Assembly: GCA_035772785.1 (NCBI GenBank)
Contig: JAOCPU010000012.1
Coordinates: forward strand, 372,001 to 436,000
DNA: 64,000 nucleotides
DNA from: Phlebiopsis flavidoalba
Taxonomy: Eukaryota > Basidiomycota > Agaricomycetes > Polyporales > Phanerochaetaceae
Direction of reading: 5' to 3'
Shown: positions 47,409 to 58,695 of the stretch, piece after piece
Numbering within the stretch: position 1 is the first letter of the stretch
How the letters are laid out: every line of letters begins with the position of its first letter
Notes under the pieces: model-generated
Seen by the model: only the letters and a program-made list of their open reading frames with translations
The model's database searches: none
Told to the model about the DNA's origin: nothing
Made by a program: the position numbers and the translations under genes

Positions 47409-49636
47409 TCAGCTGCGCCTCCGGACGTACACCGCCATTGCTCGTAGCGGCGTCGGTGACGAGGCTCGCCCACGCGAGGGGCGAGAGGCCGCTCTCTCGG
47501 GCACATCAATAGTGCTGGTGCGCTCCCGCACGGCAGAGCGGAACGACACGCCTGTCGCAGAGAACTGCTGCTTATCGGCGAACGCGCTCGCGGGTGCAGC
47601 AGAAGCCTCAGAGGATGCAGAGGTGTAGGCGGAGGCGCTACCCGTCGAGGGGATGATGGGTGCCTCACCGTCGTGTGACAATCAACGCTGGTGGGACGAA
47701 ACGCGTCCTTGCCTCTCCGTGCGCTCTTCCGACTGTTCCGGGGCAGGGGTGCGAGAGGCGTACATGTTGATGAACGAGTCGCGCTGAGAGTTCTGGGCAA
47801 AGGTGGTGGCGCCGCGGGGGTCTTCAATGGAACGGCAGTGAGAGCGACGTTGTCGGCGTCAATGGGGCGAAGGAGCCACAGTAGGCAGTGTTGGCTGACG
47901 CGTTGAGTGACGGGCGAGCGTCCGTTGCGACGGGGAGCGGGGAGCGGTGATGCAGTTCCATCCGTCGCGGCAGGGATGTCAAGATGGAAAAGAGACTTCT
48001 CCCTACCAGCAAACAGGCAGGGTCGGTGTCAAGCGATCATCTGGTTGAGTTTCTGCCGCGGGAGTTATCGGTCGGGCAATAGATGCGACACTGTAATGCG
48101 CTGGCAACGCTGCCCGAGTAGGTGTGCTTGTAGCGGACAGCCAATAGAGCCTTAGTCGAGTCTGCACTAGCCGTGGAGTTGGATGCGAGGTGGGGGGAAT
48201 GCTTTCGCGGGCCTGACCCATGCATCCGCAGGGGGGGCAGGAGGAACAACGTCGATAGGAGTCTCCTTCTCCTTACCACCAATGAAAGCTTTCCGACTTC
48301 TCGTGGGGCGTAGGGACATCGAATGCAGGTCCCATGACACGGATGGTTTGTTATAGAAGATGAAGACGTTTGCCAGGCCTAGGTGACGAAATGAGCGGGG
48401 CACTTAGCCTAGGGGAAGGTTTTACTTACCGAGCAGAGCAGCGCATGTCTCGGTGAAAATCCTCGCGCTGAACGATACCTCAATGTTAGACGCGCTCATC
48501 AAGCAAGTGACGAGGTGGGGGAACATCAGAACGACGTAGGCTGTGATAGGGCAAAAATCTTTAAAAACACTGACAATTTTGAGGAGTATGCATTCTTACC
48601 GACGGGATACCAGAGCATACTCCTCGCAACGGAGGCAATGAACTTAGGAGACTCGGTGTTGCAGTACAGCATGGTGCTCCTGCGGGGGCGACTCAAGGTC
48701 GAGGTTGAACTTGAGACCACCTCGGAAGGCAATAGTTCCACGGACGATCAGGAAGACAAGCGAGTAGAACACGGCAGGCCGAACAAGGGTACGCCGCGAA
48801 GATCTACGAAGATATTAGATTTGTTGATCATGGGAGAGTTGAGAACGGATTTACGCACTGGGATGAGGTGGATGGTAGGTCTCCCAGAACATCAGGTATT
48901 TGGGGGAAATAGCACAGAGTCCACCGTCCACGGTGTAGAACGGCCCAAACTTAGTCTCAAAGTGCGCTGGAACGATGGCTGATGCAAATTTAAGCATACA
49001 ACACACACTGGGGTTCTACACCATGCACTTACCCATGACGATAGCAGCAACCCAGCCAAAAACGACAGCCGAACCACAGAACCAGAGAGGAAGCGACGGT
49101 GGTAGGAAGAACCAGAGAGTTGAAGGTTGTGCACAGCAATCGCGCCAGTAAAGTAGGGGGCCGTTGCAACGTCTCGCAACCTGGCTCAGAGCGGCTACAG
49201 CACGATAGCTTGCTTGAGTAAAATTCACCTGAGTGACGCGATGCTCTGGACCGGTTATGCGATGTGCACATAGGCCCTGAGCTGATGGAACCATCCACAA
49301 GCCAGTGAACATAATTCAGGATGCTGGACACACTCGACAGCAAGTTGCTGATGAGAAGCGGAAGCCATGATAAATTGCGCCCAGCTGCGAGTGAAAAATG
49401 TGACGCTCGCGCGACTGAGTTGTTGCAGGCTAGCACGGTTACGGAGCTGGCTAATGGCGACATAGAGCACGTCGAAGCCAAACAAAGTCGACCGCGACCA
49501 GGGACAGCGGCAGCAAACCCAACAATTACCTGATAGGTGGTGAGTACGATGTCACATGGAGTGCAGTGCGGATACTCACAGCAAGACCAGCGGCCTGGCC
49601 ATTCTGAAAAGTAACAGACAAAACAAATGCAGACAT
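47409..49636 (-). CDS. Seven-transmembrane G-protein-coupled receptor (Git3/cAMP-receptor-like)
   Basis: The ATG at 49636 reads MSAFVLSVTFQNGQAAGLA, then an intron and TM1 text (VIVGFAAAV, FGFDVLYVAISQLRNRASLQ). Conserved fungal receptor motifs follow across frames: LLISNLLSSVSSILNYVHWL, VDGSISSGPMC, ATA..FTGAIAVH, NSLVL, VLWFG, VVFGWVAAIVM, KFGPFYTVDGGLCAISPKYL, VFYSLVFLIVRGTIAFRGGL, SKFIASVARSMLWYPV, YVVLMFPHLVTCLMSASN, ETCAALLG and LANVFIFYNKPSVSWDLHSM. The long cytoplasmic tail is Ser/Ala-rich (SFRSAVRERTSTIDVPERAA) and ends near 47409. This matches the basidiomycete receptors annotated as glucose- or cAMP-receptor-like; the ligand is unknown. It should act at the plasma membrane through a G-alpha protein. 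Introns lie at about 49532-49581 and 49175-49228. Confidence 0.76.
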
Positions 49637-52600
49637 TGTCAAAAATTAAAGGTAAGAATGTCGAAAGAGTGTGAATCGTAAGAAGGCCGTCCGGGACTGT
49701 TCCTGACAGGCTTGGCCACGAAAGTTTGCTATTGTCAAACAGCAAAGGTCGTCCTGCGCCTAGCGTCAAGAAATCGTTCTGGCTTCGAGCAGCAGCAGAC
49801 GAGCGGGACCCGGTCCCAAAGGAAAGGTGAAAGAAACGAGTAAGAAATAGAAGAGACGAAACGGGTCAGTGGATGTGGAAGCACCACGAAGAAAGAGCCG
49901 TCATCCAGGTTTTTTGCCCTCTAGATGAAGGGAATCCCAACTGAGGCTATCCCCGCAAGGTCGCCGATCATCCATGATGGCAAGCTCAAACTGTCGCCCA
50001 CCATCACCGGTGTGATGTTTTGAGCTCTTGTCGGCCAGTGTGGAGGTGCACTTGCTACTCCACACACGCTCGCAACAGAGTTTGAAGATCGTACTTCGCG
50101 TGCAGCGCGTTAATAAATAGAGACGTGTAAATAATTAGGGGGGCAACGACGTGCGATATGCACGCGAAACCACGTGCCGGGCGCACAAGCAAGGGAGTTG
50201 CGACGACGGTCATTCAGACTTGGCGCAACCGTCAGGTGGACAGTAGGGAGAAAAACAAAGCACGGGTGACAACATAGGAACGGGCCGGGAACCATCTGAG
50301 TGTGCGGCTACATGACGACTTAATAATATAAATATTTAACAAGTTTAGTTGGTATCCTAAAGAACGAAAGAAGGGTGCGGCTACATAAAAAAGAAATAAA
50401 AATACTATAACATATACAAATAATTAACTTGACTAGGAACAATTAGCTTAACCCTACCCATCAATTTGGGGAAGCGACCATCTTAGAACTGCGGAGTGAA
50501 CTCACTATGATCACTATGATTCCTGTTACTACTTCCGTACAAAGAACATTGCTATGTTTCCCTTCCGGCTTTCCCCCACATTCTTACTATCTTCGTTTTG
50601 ACGTTCTCTTTCTTTTTCTTCGCTTGTGTTGTTGCGCGCCGTCCGACGGTCCGTAAGACTGCTACGTGGGATGTCTGAGCCCCCTTGCCCTCGCTTCGGA
50701 GCCAGGTCTTGTGCGAAATGAAAGTCATCATGCTCACGACGAAGCTTGTCACAGTCAAAGCAATTCCCCTCATGTTCGTCTTCCGTGATGACATCCAGGC
50801 GATGCGATCCTATAGCATTTTCTGTTGAGCTGATTATCCGCGTGGTATTTGCAATCCGTTTCACCCCGCATCTCTCGTCACACAGCAAAAAAAAAACGGA
50901 GGAGAAGCGCGAGAGACCGTGGGAGAGAGACACCTAGAGAGGGATGCGTGAGTTGAGAGTAGGAGTATACCTTGAGAGTGCGTGTGATTGTTGTCCGCGC
51001 CGACGGGTGTTGCATGCTGTCTGTAAGTCGTAGCGTCATCCGGTGGTTTTCCGATCTGGCATGTCTTCGTCCATATCCGGCAACCAGGTTCATCTGGTTT
51101 GCCGGATCTATTGTGAACAGAAACTTGTCCCGTTTTTTGCCGCTGTTCCACACGCTGGCGCTCTCGCTTTCCCTGAGCTGAGACTTGTTGTTACGTTGCC
51201 TTGCTGCTCTCCGCGCGATAGGTGTTGTAGACTCTCGTATCATTGGTATTGTCCCGCAGAAAGGAACGCCCCCGTGTTTTCTGGAAGAAAACCTTCGTGA
51301 TACGCAACCGTTCTTCCTACTGCGTCAATTGGACTCTATCCCTGCGAATGAATACACAGACACATGCCGAGATCTTGCAATTGGGGGCATGCTCGGGACG
51401 TTGCCCGTCGCCCGACACTCAACTCACCTTCCAAATAGTGTGTGCGCCCGCCCAATGCGATAGCACTCCCACAGCCTATTCACGGATGAAAGGAAATGGG
51501 ATGCTTGTTTACGAGCGGAATGTCGCATCGTAGACTCCTAGTCACACAGCAGAATTGTAAAAAGGAAGCACTAGTTGATGGACGAAGATGGTTGCTGAAA
51601 TGCGTACCCTTCCTCTAACTAGTGCAGAGTAACGATCTAGACTTTGCGCCACTTAGCGGCTAGGTATAACATCCCTCGCTTTCCCGAAGTCGTAGTGCTA
51701 ATTCGGCAAAAGCTACGCACCCGTATCCAGTGAGACCCTTGCGATGCTTTCACAATCGGCTGCTTCGGCAGGTTCTTTGCCGCCAGCATGCTTTTCGTTA
51801 CCGGCCTGCGTTTCTCCCTTGACTACATGGAAGGCCATAGTCAGCCAACTTTCGCCATTATGTGCAGCTGCCTAGGCTCTACGATCAGTTACCGTTCTGT
51901 GCGGTCAATACCTATCTTGTTGTGTAGGTTGAGCGTCAACGGAATGTTATCTTATAGCTTTGCACTCACCGCAGAATTTCCCCATACCCAAATCGCTTCA
52001 GCTCCTCTCCGAAATTTACGTTGTATTTCGTCTGAAAGGCGGCAGTGCCAGAGATCTATCGTGAGATCCGAAAATATTTGCCACTTTAGTACCGAGACCC
52101 CACATGTGCTATGAAGGTCTTTCTATTAGTTCTCATCGTCGAATGAACATACAAGCGCTGCTCACAGTAAATCGCCCACAGTAGAGTAGTAGAGACATCG
52201 TCGTACTCCTCAGCCAGCGCCATTTCGCCTAGCTTACCACCAAGGAGAATCTAATCTATGCAGTTACTAATTTAGTATGAATGTCGAAACAAGATTTTAG
52301 GCACGCCAATAGCACCTTTTGGAACGGCATCGGCGGAGATAGTTGGGAATGGGCCGCGTTTCGCAAATACTACCTGGAGCCGGTGGATAGGTGGAGGTAT
52401 AGATGAGAGTGAAAGTATCTGACGCACTGATTCATAGGTTTCTTGTAAGATGCTGTGAGCATTATACGAATACTAACGTCACCTGGGGATTCCCAAATAT
52501 TCTGCGAACGCTCGCACCTTAGCCAAGAATTTATTTCTTTGCTATACCCGCTGTAGCTTAGTTCGTGTTACAATTCAGTGTTGAACGTTGAAATAATCAT

Positions 52601-53245
52601 AGCATTAAGGCCTCACAGCAGAGGTTGAATACCCGACGTTTTCGCAAAAGATGTCGTGTGCCCCTTGTCCGAATCTTGCCCATGAATTTCCGCGGCTATC
52701 GACAGGGCCAGTGGCATCATGCCATGTCGTCGAGTGTTTGCTCTTCGCCAATTGTATTTGACATCTTCCTCTGTTCGTTGGCATTGATCTTATCGTCAGC
52801 CTTACCGTCTATGACGGTTAGGGGGAACTAGGTGGATTCACGGTTACAATTGTGCCAAGGCCATCCCACAAGGATAGGAGGGGGGGAGGGGGGGATCTTC
52901 TTTTCCCTAAGAGGGGTTATCTTTCCCTAGTGGTGCGTCCGGTGGAACTTTCTGCAAGATACGGATATCTGCGTATAATCTCTTCACGTACAGGATGTGT
53001 TAAATCCAAGAAGGCTTCATCAATAGAGGCCTTCTCTGAGTAGAATATACATGCATAAGCACCACATCATGGGAAGGATTGCCAGCGCATATATTCACCT
53101 ACTTCGCCAGTAGGTAGACCTTCCTTAGTTGAAACATCTCCTGTTATATATCTTCCAGCTTTCTCTACGGTAGTGGTCTAAAGAAACCTACATATTCGTA
53201 GGAGTCAGTGACTTGCACATTGGGATACCCATGAATGAGCCGACC
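49637..53245. other. Long stretch without a recognised gene
   Basis: I could name no family in these 3.6 kb. Minus-strand pieces of natural composition exist at 51060-51240 (DKFLFTIDPANQMNLVAGYG) and 52000-52110 (LTIDLWHCRLSDEIQRKFRR), but they do not join into a domain I know. An AT-rich island at 50300-50450 is listed separately. The G-rich tract at 52875-52895 is low complexity. Confidence 0.35.
50301..50450. other. AT-rich island flanked by short direct repeats
   Basis: Two copies of GTGCGGCTACAT lie at 50302-50313 and 50375-50386, each running into strongly AT-rich sequence with long A-runs. This contrasts with the GC-rich surroundings. It may be an insertion, an organelle-derived fragment or an old duplication. 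No gene is seen. Confidence 0.5.
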
Positions 53246-53548
53246 TTATGTGTTGAGCGTATCAGGATTATCCCAGTATCCCGGCTCCAGTTCTCCCTCC
53301 TTATATGTCGCAACATGGACTACCTCTAAGTGAGGACAACGCTTCTTCGCGTCCCTGAATCTTGTCCATAACACGCGAAATCCCGTACTTCCGTGCAGGA
53401 TAGTTGACCGCAATGAGAGCCTGCCATTGCAGTAAACGACCAGCGGCTTCGCAGGATCAATACCGATTAGACGAACTTGCTCACACGGCAGCATAGAATG
53501 CGTCACTATCGCACAATGAAATGACGCGTAGATGGGGTCCCTTAACAC
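53246..53548 (-). CDS. Unrecognised 100-residue frame, possibly the end of a larger protein
   Basis: This is an uninterrupted frame of natural composition: RLIGIDPAKPLVVYCNGRLS, TGFRVLWTRFRDAKKRCPHL, then EVVHVATYKEGELEPGYWDN. The RCPHLEVVHV style recalls the C-terminal part of fungal F-box-type proteins, but there is no F-box nearby and I cannot confirm it. There is no signal peptide or membrane segment. It may be a 3' exon of a gene whose upstream part I failed to read. Confidence 0.35.
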   Translation of the reverse strand: MLRDPIYASFHCAIVTHSMLPCEQVRLIGIDPAKPLVVYCNGRLSLRSTILHGSTGFRVLWTRFRDAKKRCPHLEVVHVATYKEGELEPGYWDNPDTLNT

Positions 53549-53989
53549 CTAGGTTTTGTGGGAGTGTAGGTGGCGGTAGGTGATCGTAGGGTTGAGGTCT
53601 TCATAATCAGACTCGGTTTCCCGAGCCTTGCCTTTCCAAATTGAGGCTGATTTAGAGGGTGAGATAGGCAGCATATATACAGGGACCGTGACCGAACTGG
53701 TTAGAGGAGGTAGGGGAAGCTTCAATGGTGTGGCCGGGGAACTAAGCGCGAACGGTCAACGCGTGCGCGGTTAACGCGGCCTCAGCCAAACTCTTGTATG
53801 GCCATCAAGGAATCGAACCGATCGCAAGCGTTTTGAACTAGCTCGTGCGGGACCTGTACCGTTTATTCTGTTCGTGGTTTTTCCCTCGACGTATCATACT
53901 GCTCGACGTCTCCCACTTCTACTCGCTCCATTTTTCATCTACTCTTACGCCCACGGATACGGCACTCACGATCCGTTATACGACCAATC

Positions 53990-55760
53990 ATGAACTCTGT
54001 GAAGACTACCATCCCTTTTATTCTTCTTACCCCTCGGCGTGCAATGCAGCACGACTGCTGCTCTCAACCCCGTTGAAACGACGACTAGCGACGTGGACAC
54101 TAGCATCGCAAGTCCTACACTGGAATACGTCTCCACAAGCTCAACGTCAAGCTCTCTACTCCAACGAGCCCAACGCTAGACAAGACTACGAAACACCGTC
54201 TGTTTTGTCTGACGGCGGAGTACGAATCGTCATCCCGTCTTTTCAAACAATTGCCCCAACCTTTACATGGGCGGTTCTTCCCCCCGACTATTACAAGCGA
54301 TCCGACTCCAGTAGCTGCACCAGAAGGATTTGGATGTCGAAAGCGACACTGCCGCGTCGCCAGAGCCAGAGCTGCTTTTGTACCGGACCCTTCTCTCATC
54401 GCTACCAGCTATACCGAGGCGCCCACGGAAACGTATGTAATGTCGCCTATCTCAGAACCAACACTATGGGGGAGCAAACAAGACCCCGCCTCGACGCCCG
54501 CTATGCCTTCAAGCAGCACCTCTTCACGCACTGAGCCCGAACCTACTCTGCAACATGTGGCTGCAACTTTACCATTTGGCTTGTCCGCGACTACTCTGTC
54601 CCTTCTCGTGCACCTACTTCTCAGACCACTCTGTTTTCCATTGGTACTCATGCCAGCCCGACGAGTACTCCGACACCTCTACTCCCACCTTCTGACAGCG
54701 CGGAAACAGAATCTCCGGCTACTCAGCTGTCCCGCAAAGCTGCTATCATCGGAAACTATCCTTGCTGTCGGATCTCTTCTCGGCCTGGGGGCATGCGCTT
54801 TCTGTACGCGTTGCCGACTCTCGAAACGGTTGAAACGGTCTCCCACCGGCGATAACAAGGACGAGCACGACAACAGGGATCCGGAGAAAAGCGTTGTTGG
54901 AGAAGACCGCCACGGCATCGCCACCCACAGCTCCTACGTCTCTGCCTTTGCCTATTTTGACTGTCGACGCGCCGACGCCCTCGCAAAGCTCTACTCCCAC
55001 TCAAGATCAGCCTCAATGGAACGGACACAACAGCACTCGGAACAGCAGAACCAGGCTCAAATGCAACCGGGTGGCTTCGAGGACGTCACCCATATTCTGT
55101 CGGACGCCAATGCCTTTGCCCCGCTTCCTGGCTCGGAACGCAGCTCAGCCGTCTCTAACGACTCATCCTCTTCCCTGGCGTACCGCGAGAGCAAAGGCGC
55201 CGCCAGCGTCAAGGCCGAATCCTACGCCACCTGCGAGTCGCGCTACTCCCATCCAAGCGTGAAGACTGATGAGCAGACGGGCTCGTCGAACTACCTGTCG
55301 ATGTCCCCCTCCCGGAGCCCATCACACCCGCCCGAGTCACCGATCCTTCGCACACCGACACAGCCGAGCGTGTGCCACTGTGACACGCACAAGGTCCAAG
55401 ACACTCACTCAGCCTTCAAGCCCGCGCGTTACCGTCCCGAGGTGACGATGTCAAGCAGCAAGAGCTTTCCTGAACGCTACTCAGGCCGGATGAGCACGCT
55501 TTGATCGAGGCGTATGGACGGTTTTAGGGAATCGAAGGTTTCGCAGATTTCGCAGGAGAGCGAGTGGGATATCGCCGCTGCTTACGGAGCGAGGGTCCAG
55601 CAAGGCGAGCAGTGCGGTTGCGAGGTTTAGCAAAGCGAGCAGCGTTAGTGTGCTCGCGACCACGCCGGATGTTCAGGTCGTGGAGAACGTCGAGACTGTT
55701 GCAAAACCTTGGTGGGAAGAGCTGTCTCTTGGTTACTGGGTACGCGTTCTAGAGTACACT
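53990..55760 (+). CDS. Second Ser/Thr-rich single-pass membrane protein
   Basis: The ATG at 53990 gives a signal peptide (MNSVKTTIPFILL, then LPLGVQC in the next frame). The Ser/Thr-rich ectodomain includes NPVETTTSDVDTSIASPTLE, TPVAAPEGFG and PSSSTSSRTEPEPTLQHVAA. One membrane segment, AIIGTILAVGSLLGLGACAF, lies near 54750-54810 and is followed by RRLSKRLKRSPTGDNKDEHD. The long cytoplasmic tail runs through GGFEDVTHILSDANAFAPL, SSSSLAYRESKGAASVKAES and SMSPSRSPSHPPESP. After a shift near 55505 come ESEWDIAAAYG, SSVSVLATTPDVQVVEN and KPWWEELSLGYW. The architecture matches the gene at 6.5 kb. The role is unknown; a wall-associated sensor is a guess. The 3' end is approximate. Confidence 0.62.
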
Positions 55761-56010
55761 GTACACGGTTTCATCGTGTTGTCTTCACGCCTTAAATCAC
55801 CACAGAACAATTCGTGTTGCATACAGTCAGTTATAAGGATGTGTGCCTACGAACCAACCTTGAACAAGGTGCGCTTGTGGCTTAGGCTAATACTCACTGC
55901 CATCCAATGTGGGCGCGTTAGAGTTGAATATATTACATCAAAGTACAGAGGTTTCCAGTTTTTCCATTGTGTTGTGCACACGATCGTCGATGTGTTCTCT
56001 CTCAGACCAC

Positions 56011-58429
56011 TCAGTTACGTCCTTTAAACTTACGCGACCCCTTCGGCTTCGCCGCCACAGATGAAACATCGACCGACAAAAGGTCCTGAGGACAGCTGTG
56101 AGTGCTCACTTTTCAGCCATATACGGATCTCACTGACCATGCCAGCACGCAGCTCGGCCGGTGAAGGCATCAAGCCAAGCCTAAGCAGCTCCGACGCCTT
56201 GCTCACAAACCGAGATCACGCTGCATGCTCGCGACTGCGATGACCTTGTCGCCCTTGACATAGTATACGACGAACTGCGTACTCTGAGTCAGCCTCTTTC
56301 ATCGAGCGTATATGACACGAGAGCTTTTGTCACCTTCAAAGCGTCGAGATCGCCGTCGACGATGACGTCGTCGAAGCCGGCGCCGACTCCGCAGTAGCGC
56401 AGTTGTTGGCCCTCTATGCGCGCCGATGTGAGTAGATGTTTGCCAGAAACCTGGTATTTGCTACTTACGGGCACTCCAAAAGACGGGACCTTGACGAACG
56501 GCTGACCCTTGCCTTCAGCGATGGTCTTGCCGACCGCCCGGCCTTGGTTGCCTGCGACCTATTCCGCGCGTCTCACTCTGATCCATTGTGCGAAAGGACT
56601 GACAGACGTACGTTCCAGTGCTCAATACGCCTCATCTCGCCCGTACCAGGCTGGGGATACATCGCGATGTCACCGATCGCGTAAACACTTCCGTCGAGGC
56701 CCTTGACGCGCAACAGCTCGTCGACCTGGACCGCGCCCGACTTGTCGACGAGGTCCTTCGTGCTCGCGTTCGCCTTGAGGTACTCCGTCGCGGGCGCAAC
56801 GCCGACGCCCATCACGACGACGTCCGCGGGGAGCTCTGTTTCGGCACCGGACGGGCCTTTGACGACCACGCTGCCCACAGTGTTGGGCGAGGAGGACGAG
56901 GGTACAATCTTCGCGACCGAAGACTCCATGTGGAACTTCACGCCCTTCGACTCGTGGAACTATGTGCGTATTAGCGACAAGAACGCGAAAACAGTAGCAG
57001 TCGGACGCGCCTTCTGGAGGGCGGCACCGACTTGTTTGCCGAGGACGGCTCTCGAAGGGCGCGGTCTCCATTCCAATGACATCGATGGGGACGCGAGGTT
57101 GCGTTTCTGCACGGCGACAACAAGCTCCATACTGATGAACGACGAACCGATCACGACCAGTCGCTTGCCCTCCGTGACCGCTAAACACGACATTCGATCA
57201 CCGTTGGCCCCCAAGTCGGAAGGGATACGCACCACTGTCAATTGCTTTGGCGTCCTGGACACCGCGCATCGTGAAGATATTGCCGAGATCCTTTCCATCG
57301 ATGGGCAGCTTACGGGGCGTACCTCCTGACGCAAGGATCAAGGTCTCGTACGCCAGTTGCTCACCGGACCCGACGCTGACGGTCTTTCCCTTGACGTCCA
57401 CAGAGCTGACTTCTGTGTCCGTACGCAGAATCACACCATATTTGCCCTTGAGCTCCGCAGGGGAACGCCACTCGAGCTTCGACGCGTCCGTGACCAATGC
57501 CTTGCTCAATTTCGTGCTACGACCTCCGTCAGCATGCCAATTGCATATACCGGACGCCTATATGCGACTGACCGGTCGATTGGCGCGTAGCTTTCTTTCG
57601 AGAGCACAGTGATGGCGCCGTTGTAGCCGTGCTAGATGGGAGACCGGGCAGTCGTTAGCGGATATCCGAGAGATACGTTCTCACGCACGCCTTACCTCGC
57701 GCAGGCTCTCGACTGCGTGGAAGGCGCCGCTGCCTCCGCCAACAATCACAACGCCAGGCCCCGTGGACGCCGCGGTGCCTGTTGCGAGCAGCTTGGGAGG
57801 CCGGGACATGTTAGCCTTGAGGGTGTTCTGAGGGTCTGCGGTCACGAAGATTTGTCCGTCCGAGACGTGTGCTTGGAAGGAATGCAGGGCAGTTGGAGCA
57901 GGAGCATCCTCTAAAAGTGGGTGAGTGGATAGGAGTGCGCTCAGCGACGAATGGCTGACCGATGTCACCCGTGCAGACGTTGAAGCAGGCTGCGGCCATG
58001 ATCAGCTTGTAAAATGCTGCGAGAGCGATATTCACCAACCTCCATGCCATGGGCTGCGTTGCATGTTAGTTACTCCCACTGGTGACAGCATATATGCGCT
58101 CACCAGACGACCCTTCCGTCTGCGGTCAATACACCCTTTGCAAGAGGAGCACCATAGTGTGTGCAGAATGCACTCGTTGCGTGAAACTTGTCGCCGAGAC
58201 GCGACAAGAGGATCTTGCCTTCACCCTCGAAGGCAACTTCTTCCTGGAGAGTCTGGTCAAATATCTCGATACTACGTCGATACAAAGTCGCGTCGTACAT
58301 ATCACCATCCTTGAGCTCACTCTCGTTGAGCACGGCGATGGTCTTGGAGGACATTCTGCGTAGCAGGGCGGGGAGGGTTGGGAGGTAGAGTCTGCGAATG
58401 AAGATGTGTGAGACGGCTGCGGATGGCAA
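56011..58429 (-). CDS. AIFM3-like Rieske/FAD-dependent oxidoreductase
   Basis: This flavoprotein has an N-terminal Rieske [2Fe-2S] domain, like human AIFM3, and probably passes electrons between NAD(P)H, FAD and the cluster. From 58429 the order is KTIAVLNESELKDGDMYDAT, then LLSRLGDKFHATSAFCTHYG (first Cys/His pair). After an intron comes VCPWHG and, after another, ACFNVCTGDI (second Cys/His pair, split by an intron). The FAD part has GVVIVGGGSGAFHAVESLRE, AYETLILASGGTPRKLPIDG, RLVVIGSSFISMELVVAVQK, VGAALQKFHESKGVKFHMES, DVVVMGVGVAPATEYLKANA, VKGLDGSVYAIGDIAMYPQP and GMRR-type text, then QQLRYCGVGAGFDDVIVDGD. The end is DLLSVDVSSVAAKPKGSRK with a TGA at 56011. The internal ATG near 58354 (MSSKTIAVLN) is an alternative start. 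It is head to head with LYS4. Confidence 0.9.
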
Positions 58430-58695
58430 ACATGCGAATGTGAGAGACGGTGAAACGCTTTATTCTCTCTCACCAGCACCGGACGGCCCGACCCTGGGCT
58501 CTGCTGCTACCACCCAGTAAGCCATGATGTCAGTCCCAGGCGCGATTAGGGACTTCCCACCAGCCAATCATCGTTGGCGAATTGGACTGCTCCCATACTC
58601 ACACATTCACCACGTGGGTCCGGCGTCTGCAAGTCCAGACTTGACTCGAAGTCCAAGTTTATGGCTTGCTCCCAAACCACGGCAATAGGGCAGCC
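58430..58695. promoter_or_regulatory. Shared divergent promoter region
   Basis: These 266 bases separate the starts of the AIFM3-like gene (-) and LYS4 (+), so both promoters must lie here or overlap the 5' ends. Inverted CCAAT-type pentamers (ATTGG) occur near 58575 and CCAAT near 58563. No further motif can be claimed by eye. Confidence 0.5.

Noticed and set aside
47086..47628. 180-residue plus-strand open frame
   Set aside because: It is antisense to the Ser/Ala-rich tail of the receptor gene and its 3' flank, with GC-driven composition.
48515..48982. 155-residue plus-strand open frame
   Set aside because: It is the complement of the receptor's membrane helices and shows no family motif.
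53797..53850. Possible tRNA on the minus strand (GGTTCGATTCC box B and a CAA-like loop)
   Set aside because: There is no matching A box, the acceptor end finds no partner at tRNA distance, and the T and anticodon stems do not pair as written. At best it is a remnant.
56703..57329. 208-residue plus-strand open frame
   Set aside because: It is the complement of the FAD and NAD domains of the AIFM3-like gene.
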